A stretch of 64,000 nt of DNA from Labrys monachus (GTDB taxonomy: Bacteria > Pseudomonadota > Alphaproteobacteria > Rhizobiales > Labraceae), in contig NZ_JAUSVK010000001.1 of the NCBI RefSeq assembly GCF_030814655.1, positions 3,665,001 to 3,729,000 on the forward strand, written 5' to 3'. The stretch's first letter is position 1; every line of letters begins with the position of its first letter. The position numbers were made by a program, and so were the translations under genes. Shown piece by piece: positions 58,777-64,000 of the stretch. The notes under the pieces are model-generated. The model searched no databases and was not told the DNA's origin. It was given only the letters and a program-made list of their open reading frames with translations.

Positions 58777-58908
58777 TTCAGGATTTCCTCGCAGAACAGG
58801 CCAGGGCCGTTGCAGACCAATCGTTGGGTTTTGCCCTCTCAACTAGGAGGAATTGATCGTCGCGACAATTGAGATAAAACGGATCTCAGAGTAACGGAAA
58901 CCGCGATA

Positions 58909-59811
58909 ATGCGACCAGCGAAACTCCTCGAACTCGAAGCCGTCCTGGCGATCTCCCGCCGCGGCAGTTTTCGGTCCGCAGCGCGGGATCTGGGCCTTTC
59001 TCCAACGGCTATCGGCAATGCCGTGGCCGGGCTCGAGGATGAATTAGGCGTGAGGCTTTTCGACAGGACGACCCGGCGGGTGAGCCTGACGGCGGCCGGC
59101 CATGACTTCGTGCGTGCCATCGCGCCAGCCTTGTCCGATATCCACGCCGCCACCGAGGCCGCCCGCAGCCAACGGGGCAGTCCGACCGGGACGTTGCGGA
59201 TCAATTGTTCCATCGCCGGGGGGCATCAGATTCTGGTTCCCTTCGTCACCGAATTCCTCCGCCGCTATCCCGGCGTAAAGGTCGATGTCGTGACCGAGGG
59301 GCGCCTGGTTGATATCGTGCAGGCAGGCTTCGACGCCGGGGTACGCGTGGCCAACGGCGTTCCGCCCGGCATGACCATCGTTCCCCTGCATCACGGTCTG
59401 CGCCACCGGGTCGTTGCATCGCCGGACTACTTCAAGACCCATCCTCGCCCGGTTCATCCCGATGATCTCGGCGCCCATGATTGCATCCGGATTCGCTGGC
59501 CGAGCGGGGCGCCCTATGAATGGGAATTCGAGAAGGACGGCGAGGCGATGTGGGTCGATGTGCCCTGGTCGCTCAGCCTCGACAATCATGGCCTGATCAC
59601 CCGCGCGGCCTTGGCGGGCGCGGGCCTTGCCTATGTAGCTGAAGCCGAAGTTGCCGATTATGTCGCGTCGGGGAGGCTCGTTGCCGTTCTGGGCGATTGG
59701 ATGCCGCCCGGTCCGGGCTTCTGCCTCTATTATCCCGAGCGCCGGCCGATCGTCGGGTTCGCCAGCGCGCTGGCGCAGGTGATCGCGGAACTGCGTGAAA
59801 GAGGCGATTGA
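58909..59811 (+). CDS. LysR family transcriptional regulator
   Basis: A 300-residue LysR regulator. Helix-turn-helix in residues 1-60 (LELEAVLAISRRGSFRSAAR, AIGNAVAGLEDELGVRLFDR) and a periplasmic-binding-like effector domain. The 132-bp gap to the divergent aldo/keto reductase gene is the usual place of a LysR-controlled promoter; GAGATAAAACGGATCTC at 58869-58885 is a partial dyad there. Confidence 0.93.
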   Translation: MRPAKLLELEAVLAISRRGSFRSAARDLGLSPTAIGNAVAGLEDELGVRLFDRTTRRVSLTAAGHDFVRAIAPALSDIHAATEAARSQRGSPTGTLRINCSIAGGHQILVPFVTEFLRRYPGVKVDVVTEGRLVDIVQAGFDAGVRVANGVPPGMTIVPLHHGLRHRVVASPDYFKTHPRPVHPDDLGAHDCIRIRWPSGAPYEWEFEKDGEAMWVDVPWSLSLDNHGLITRAALAGAGLAYVAEAEVADYVASGRLVAVLGDWMPPGPGFCLYYPERRPIVGFASALAQVIAELRERGD

Positions 59812-59823
59812 AGCCAGTTGCGC

Positions 59824-60246
59824 TTACGCCAGGATGTAGGTGCCCAGAATGATCCACATGGTCAGCAACACGACGTTGCTGGCCATGAAGACGGGCGTGC
59901 GCAGATAGAGCCGGTTGAGCGTCAGGTGGATCAGGGCATGGATCCAGCGCAGCGCGACATAACACCAGCCGAGGCTCACAAGCCATGCACTCTCCACGGG
60001 AACGGCAATGGCGACTGCCGCGAGGGTGAAGAACAGCACCGGATATTCGAACTGGTTAGCCAGTTGGCGCGTCGGCCGCGTCACATAGGCCAGCATCGAG
60101 GCGCCATTGAACTCCTCGTAGTAGCGCAAGGGGCGGCCGTTCTTCAGGATGTCGAAGCCGCGACCCGCCAGGATTGCCAAGCCGGTCAGCAGCGATAACG
60201 CGACCAGGGCGAGCACCTGGGCGACATGGATCTGCACTGGCGTCAT
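59824..60246 (-). CDS. MAPEG family membrane protein
   Basis: A 140-residue membrane protein with four helices, of the MAPEG group (membrane-associated proteins in eicosanoid and glutathione metabolism). FDILKNGRPLRYYEEFNGAS and the family-like RWIHALIHLTLNRLYLRTPVFM with basic residues in helix 4 are visible. Bacterial members are mostly uncharacterised; some show glutathione transferase activity. It lies 18 bases behind the SDR gene and is likely co-transcribed. Confidence 0.87.
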   Translation of the reverse strand: MTPVQIHVAQVLALVALSLLTGLAILAGRGFDILKNGRPLRYYEEFNGASMLAYVTRPTRQLANQFEYPVLFFTLAAVAIAVPVESAWLVSLGWCYVALRWIHALIHLTLNRLYLRTPVFMASNVVLLTMWIILGTYILA

Positions 60247-60264
60247 GACCGCGCTCCGCTTCGA

Positions 60265-60999
60265 TCAGACCTGGGTCAGCCCACCGTCGACACACAGGTC
60301 GATGCCGGTGATGAAGCTGGAATCCTCGGACGCCAGAAACAGCGCAGCGGTGGCGATCTCGCGTGGCTGGCCGAAGCGACCCATTGGCACCATCGCCGTC
60401 ATCGCATCCTTCCAACCCTGCGGCGCGGGCTGGGTAAAGGGGGTATCGATGGGCCCGGGACTGATGACATTCACGCGGATGGCGCGCTCCTTGAGCTCCA
60501 TCGTCCAGCCGCGGGCGAAGGCGCGGACAGCTGCCTTGCTGGCGCTATAGACGCTGGCGCCAGGCATGCCCTTCAAATGCGCGATCGAGCTGTTGAGGAT
60601 GATCGAGCCGCCGTCGCGAAACAGCGGCAGGGACTTCTGAACCGTGAACAGCACGGCCTTCACATTGACGTCGAAGGTGTGATCGAACAATTCGGGCGAT
60701 AGGCTCGCCACCGGCTCGCCCATATGGCCGGCGCCGGCACTGGCGAACAGCACGTCGATATGGCCCTTCTCTGCCTTGACGGCGGCAAATAGGCGATCGA
60801 GATCGGCGGGGTCGGAGACATCGCCCTGAATACCGGTGACGTTCTCCCCGATCGAGGCGACCGCTGCATCGACGACGTCTTGGCGCCGGCCCGTCACGAA
60901 GACATAGGCGCCTTCCTCCACGAAGATCCTTGCCGTTTCCAATGCCATCCCCGTGGTTCCCCCGGTGATGACGGCGACTTTTCCACTTAGCCTGGACAT
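60265..60999 (-). CDS. SDR family oxidoreductase
   Basis: A 244-residue classical short-chain dehydrogenase: TGGTTGMALETARIF (cofactor loop TGxxxGxG variant with Met-Ala), GDVSDPADL, ASAGAG at the NNAG position, catalytic Ser in LNSSIAHLK, YSASKAAVRAFARG, and the C-terminal GIDLCVDGGLTQV. GGAAGAGG precedes the ATG. Divergent from a LysR gene; the MAPEG gene follows in the same operon. Confidence 0.92.
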   Translation of the reverse strand: MSRLSGKVAVITGGTTGMALETARIFVEEGAYVFVTGRRQDVVDAAVASIGENVTGIQGDVSDPADLDRLFAAVKAEKGHIDVLFASAGAGHMGEPVASLSPELFDHTFDVNVKAVLFTVQKSLPLFRDGGSIILNSSIAHLKGMPGASVYSASKAAVRAFARGWTMELKERAIRVNVISPGPIDTPFTQPAPQGWKDAMTAMVPMGRFGQPREIATAALFLASEDSSFITGIDLCVDGGLTQV

Positions 61000-61181
61000 G
61001 CGGGCCTCTTCCGTTGGTGAGACACCCGGCAACGGCCGGGAATGCCCTCTACCTACGGACTGGCTGGCGATTGCCAATCGTGGTCATCCGAATAGCTGCA
61101 ATTCCCTGGCGGAATACTGGGCTTTCTCTCTATTCCGATTTGTGCTGTCATACCCGATACCGACGGCCCGAAAGCGAGACG

Positions 61182-62087
61182 ATGGATCAGCTCAAGAGGA
61201 TGCGCCTGTTCGTCCGAACCGTGGAAACCGAGAGCTTCTCGCGCGCCGGCAAGGCGGAGAGCGTGTCGCAGTCGACCGTCAGCAAGGAAGTTGCCGCCTT
61301 GGAGGCCCATCTGGGCAGCTTGCTGATCCGGCGCAGCTCACGCGGGCTGAGCGTCACCGAAAAGGGGCAGGAATTCTACGACTTCGCCACCGGCATGCTT
61401 GGCGATCTGGAAGCGGCGGAGGCGCGCATCCGTTCGGGAGAGCTGTCCGCAAGGGGCCGTCTACGGGTGACCTGTTCGCCCGTCTTTTCCAACCGGCTGA
61501 TCAGCCCGCGACTGCCGGCGCTGTTCGCCAGGCACCCGGACCTGACCATCGATCTGGAGGTGTCCGAGCGCTATGTCAGCCTGATCGAGGATGGCGTCGA
61601 CGTGGCCATCCGCATTGGCGACTTGCCGGACTCGAGCCTGCTTGCCCGCCAGATCGGCTGCGTGGAGGCCGCCGTGGTCGCCTCGCCCGCCTATCTCGCA
61701 GAATACGGAACGCCGGCTAGCCCCGATGATCTAGCTCACCACAAGTGCCTGCCCTTCACCTTCCAGGGCAATTCCAAGACTTGGAAGTTCAAGACCTCCG
61801 AAGGCCCCATCGCCATCATGCCGTTCGGACCGCTCCGCACGAACGACCCCGAAAGTGTCCATGCGGCAGTGCTCGCAGGGATGGGCCTGGCCCAGGGACC
61901 GAACTGGATGTTTGCCGGCGATATCGAGGCCGGCAGGCTGGTGTCGGTCCTGGAGGACTATAGGCCGCGGCTCTATCCCATTCAGGCCGTCAGTTCCACG
62001 ACGCGGCGCATGACGGGGGCGATCAAGGTCTTCGTCGACTTCGTGGCCGGCCTGCTCAAGGACGAGCCAAATCTGCGCATGCGATAG
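61182..62087 (+). CDS. LysR family transcriptional regulator
   Basis: A 301-residue LysR regulator of the CrgA/DsdC-like subgroup. Helix-turn-helix MRLFVRTVETESFSRAGKAE and STVSKEVAALEAHLGSLLIR, then the effector domain (GRLRVTCSPVFSNRLISPRL). It begins 183 bases from the divergent SDR gene and is the obvious regulator of the SDR-MAPEG pair. Confidence 0.93.
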   Translation: MDQLKRMRLFVRTVETESFSRAGKAESVSQSTVSKEVAALEAHLGSLLIRRSSRGLSVTEKGQEFYDFATGMLGDLEAAEARIRSGELSARGRLRVTCSPVFSNRLISPRLPALFARHPDLTIDLEVSERYVSLIEDGVDVAIRIGDLPDSSLLARQIGCVEAAVVASPAYLAEYGTPASPDDLAHHKCLPFTFQGNSKTWKFKTSEGPIAIMPFGPLRTNDPESVHAAVLAGMGLAQGPNWMFAGDIEAGRLVSVLEDYRPRLYPIQAVSSTTRRMTGAIKVFVDFVAGLLKDEPNLRMR

Positions 62088-62477
62088 TATCTGCAAGTGG
62101 CTTGTGGAGGGGACAGTTTCAGAAATCGTGCCGCTATATAATTGCTCTTCTGGGTACAGCTCTTGCGCGAAGCAACAGAAAGAGGTCCGCACTCGGCCCC
62201 ATACCGGCCTTCTCCACACGCCGTCGCTAACCTCAGCTTTGCGCCCCATGGCGGTCGTTCGGATACCATCTTTTATTTCCCATAAGCGGACATTTGGTAC
62301 CGGCCAATCGAGGTGGGAAGAAGCCGGTCATGTTTTGGAGAAAACATCCCACGGGCTGGGATCTCACGCTGGAGCCTTGGGGTGGGCATCGTTGAATCCC
62401 GCAGCCGGCGCGCCTTGATCGCGATCTGCGCCACGAGCACCACTTCTCTCGAATTCCAGATGCAGCTACCGTACAGA
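62088..62477. other. 390-bp intergenic stretch, no gene seen
   Basis: No gene recognised. The frame of the nuclease-like gene is open from about 62313 but the translated part before 62460 has no family character. Confidence 0.45.
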
Positions 62478-63176
62478 ATGGCTCCAAATCGAATCTCGCT
62501 GCGCAAGTTCATCCGTTTCCAGCTCGAGCAGATGGGCGCGGGGAACGAAGCCCATCGCTTCGAAGACCTCGCCTTCGAACTGGCGCGCGCACGAGTCGCA
62601 TCCAACGTCGTCAGGGCGACCGGCCCAGTGCAATCGGGCGGCGACCAGGGTCGCGATTTTGAGACATTCCGGACGTACCTCGGCAAGTCAGCGATAGCGG
62701 GCAGCGCATTCGTCGCCAAGGCCTCGGGGAGCACCATCGTATTCGCCTGCACCCTAAATAAGCGAATCGAGGCCAAGATCCGCGCAGACCTGAGCACCAT
62801 CTTCGGGGGCGGAGCGCGCCCGGACAGGGTCGCCTATTTCTGCGTTCCCGATGTCCCGGTCGCCTTACGGCACAAGTTGCAAGCCCATTGTCGCGAGGAG
62901 CACAAGGCCGACCTGGACCTGTTCGACGGCCAGACGATCTCAGATATGCTCAGCGACGGAGATACGTTCTGGATCGCCGAGCATTATTTGTCCGTACCGT
63001 CCGAGATGTTCCCCCCGGTTACGGTCGATGCCGAGTATCAGGCGTTGAGGGAGCGGTGGCTCGCCGGCGAAGAACGTGGTCCCAGTAATCTCGCCGAATT
63101 CCTCGAGATCAAGCGAGGGCTTAGCAGGCTGCGGAAAAACGTGTTGCGTGGCCGCATATTTTGGCTGAGGGCCTGA
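62478..63176 (+). pseudogene. truncated nuclease-like gene, possible defence gene, cut by an IS
   Basis: The first about 216 residues look like the N-terminal nuclease-type domain that heads several large defence-associated proteins: RFEDLAFELARARVASNVVR, TGPVQSGGDQGRDFETFRTY, VFACTLNKRIEAKIRADLS, VAYFCVPDVPVALRHKLQAH and DTFWIAEHYLSVPSEMFPP. At about 63127 the frame enters the end of an IS element and stops at 63176 after unrelated residues. The remaining, probably much larger, part is missing or lies beyond the IS. The start at 62478 is uncertain (62460 possible). The nuclease assignment rests on the GGDQGRDFETF block and is inference. Confidence 0.6.
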
Positions 63177-64000
63177 TTTTTTGGGCTCGGTTTGATTTTG
63201 GCGGCCGATTTTCATGCAATGACCGCTGCCAAAACAGCATTTTGGATGCGTTTTCCGACATTTTGGCGCAGTTATCCTTTGATTTCGATCAATTTGGGCA
63301 ATCGGATCAGATTGCAGGCCGCCGCCGTCAGCGTGAAGGACCAACCGACGCGTTCAGTGCCTCGATGGCGGGTCTTGCTCAGTCCGCCACAGGTCTTGAT
63401 CCAGCCGAACCCTTCCTCGATCCGCTTGCGGATGCGCTGGCTGAGAGCGTAGCCGGCATGCCGGGTGGTGCGCCCGTCAATGGCGGAACGCCGGTTGGTG
63501 GTGTTCTGCGCCACATGCGGGGTGACCTTGATACTGCGCAGATCCGCCACAAAGCCAGCCACGTCATAGGCCTTGTCGGCAGCGACCGTGATGCGATGAC
63601 GGGCGTTGCGGCGCCTGAGCATGCTCAGGGCCGCTTCCCGCTCGGCAGTGCCGGTCGCAAGCGTCAGTTCGGTGTCGACGATCAGGCCGTGGCGGTTCTC
63701 CATGAGGAAGTGCCCCATATGGCACAGCCTGGCCGCGGCGCCGCGGCCCTTCTTGTAGAGCCGGGCATCCGGATCGCTGGTCGAGGCATGGGTCCGGTTG
63801 CTGCGCTTCTCGCCATGGAAATCGCGCTCGGCGTTCCGTCCGCCGGCGGGCTTGCCTTCCGGAGCCGCACCGGAAGCCGGCGGGACGCTGCCCGAACCGC
63901 CATCATCGCCCTTATCCGGGCTGTCGGCCCTATCGGCCTTGGGTTTGAAGCCCTTGATGCTCGCCCAGGCCTCGATCAGGGTGCCGTCCACCGAAAAATG
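63127..64000 (-). mobile_element. IS5-family insertion sequence, truncated by the window edge
   Basis: The left end begins near GGCTGCGGAAAAAC at 63127-63140, the usual terminal pattern of this IS group, and interrupts the nuclease-like gene. The transposase reads toward this end. The other end and the target duplication lie outside the window. Confidence 0.75.
63272..64000 (-). CDS. IS5 family transposase (partial, 5' end outside window)
   Basis: The C-terminal 242 codons of a DDE transposase. In the visible part: first catalytic Asp in FSVDGTLIEAW, GEKRSNRTHAST and GHFLMENRHGL, second Asp in TVAADKAYDVAG, and Glu in KRIEEGFGW with the YREK-like RKRIEEGFGWIK. The frame is open to base 64000 and would continue further. 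Nothing suggests inactivation in the visible part. Confidence 0.9.
   Translation of the reverse strand, partial: HFSVDGTLIEAWASIKGFKPKADRADSPDKGDDGGSGSVPPASGAAPEGKPAGGRNAERDFHGEKRSNRTHASTSDPDARLYKKGRGAAARLCHMGHFLMENRHGLIVDTELTLATGTAEREAALSMLRRRNARHRITVAADKAYDVAGFVADLRSIKVTPHVAQNTTNRRSAIDGRTTRHAGYALSQRIRKRIEEGFGWIKTCGGLSKTRHRGTERVGWSFTLTAAACNLIRLPKLIEIKG

Noticed and set aside
62106-62116. GGGGACAGTTT resembling the RAYT flank repeat
   Set aside because: Only 11 bases match and the following bases (CAGAAATC) diverge; too short to claim a repeat copy.

Overview
The window looks like the chromosome of a GC-rich alphaproteobacterium, most likely of the order Hyphomicrobiales (Rhizobiales); I cannot name the genus. 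Pointers are a Ros/MucR-type regulator, a TPR protein directly upstream of der, a cold-shock gene paired with a DUF6481 gene, a RhaS-type sugar ABC importer, and the absence of any plasmid replication or conjugation genes. No rRNA or tRNA gene was seen.

0-11.4 kb is housekeeping and general metabolism: MucR-like regulator, der with its TPR partner, a DUF2167 membrane protein, AMP nucleosidase (amn), panB, an unknown single-span protein, a cupin, a D-2-hydroxyacid dehydrogenase, a VOC protein and a LysE-type exporter. 11.4-19 kb is a small accessory island: a DUF1778/GNAT toxin-antitoxin pair, then a REP-associated tyrosine transposase (RAYT) gene bracketed by two identical 1927-bp group II introns in opposite orientation, then about 1.6 kb without genes but rich in palindromes. 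The RAYT gene is frameshifted by a 17-bp tandem duplication.

19-28.5 kb carries metal homeostasis: a deformylase-like gene without two metal ligands, cueR-copA and divergent copZ with CueR-type promoter elements, and mntR/mntH with a clear MntR-type operator, mixed with oxidoreductases. 28.5-29.9 kb has no conventional gene but holds an operator-like palindrome array and a short candidate transcript: a 21-codon ORF behind an exceptionally long Shine-Dalgarno sequence, ending in a strong intrinsic terminator.

29.9-35.6 kb is an MBL-fold hydrolase plus a RhaSTPQ-like ABC importer. 35.8-45.2 kb is a siderophore-uptake locus read in both directions from an AT-rich centre: receptor, exbB, exbD, tonB and fhuC-like ATPase leftward; binding protein, FhuB-like double permease and siderophore-interacting reductase rightward. 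45.4-55.2 kb looks like uptake and CoA-dependent breakdown of an unknown acid: a fused two-domain class III CoA-transferase, a thiolase-like protein without the usual cysteine, its DUF35 partner, an IclR regulator and an ABC importer lacking a local ATPase.

55.3-64 kb holds a secreted phytochelatin-synthase-like protein, cspA, DUF6481, two LysR-regulated oxidoreductase units (aldo/keto reductase; SDR plus MAPEG), and finally a nuclease-like gene, probably defence related, cut off by an IS5-family element that runs off the window.
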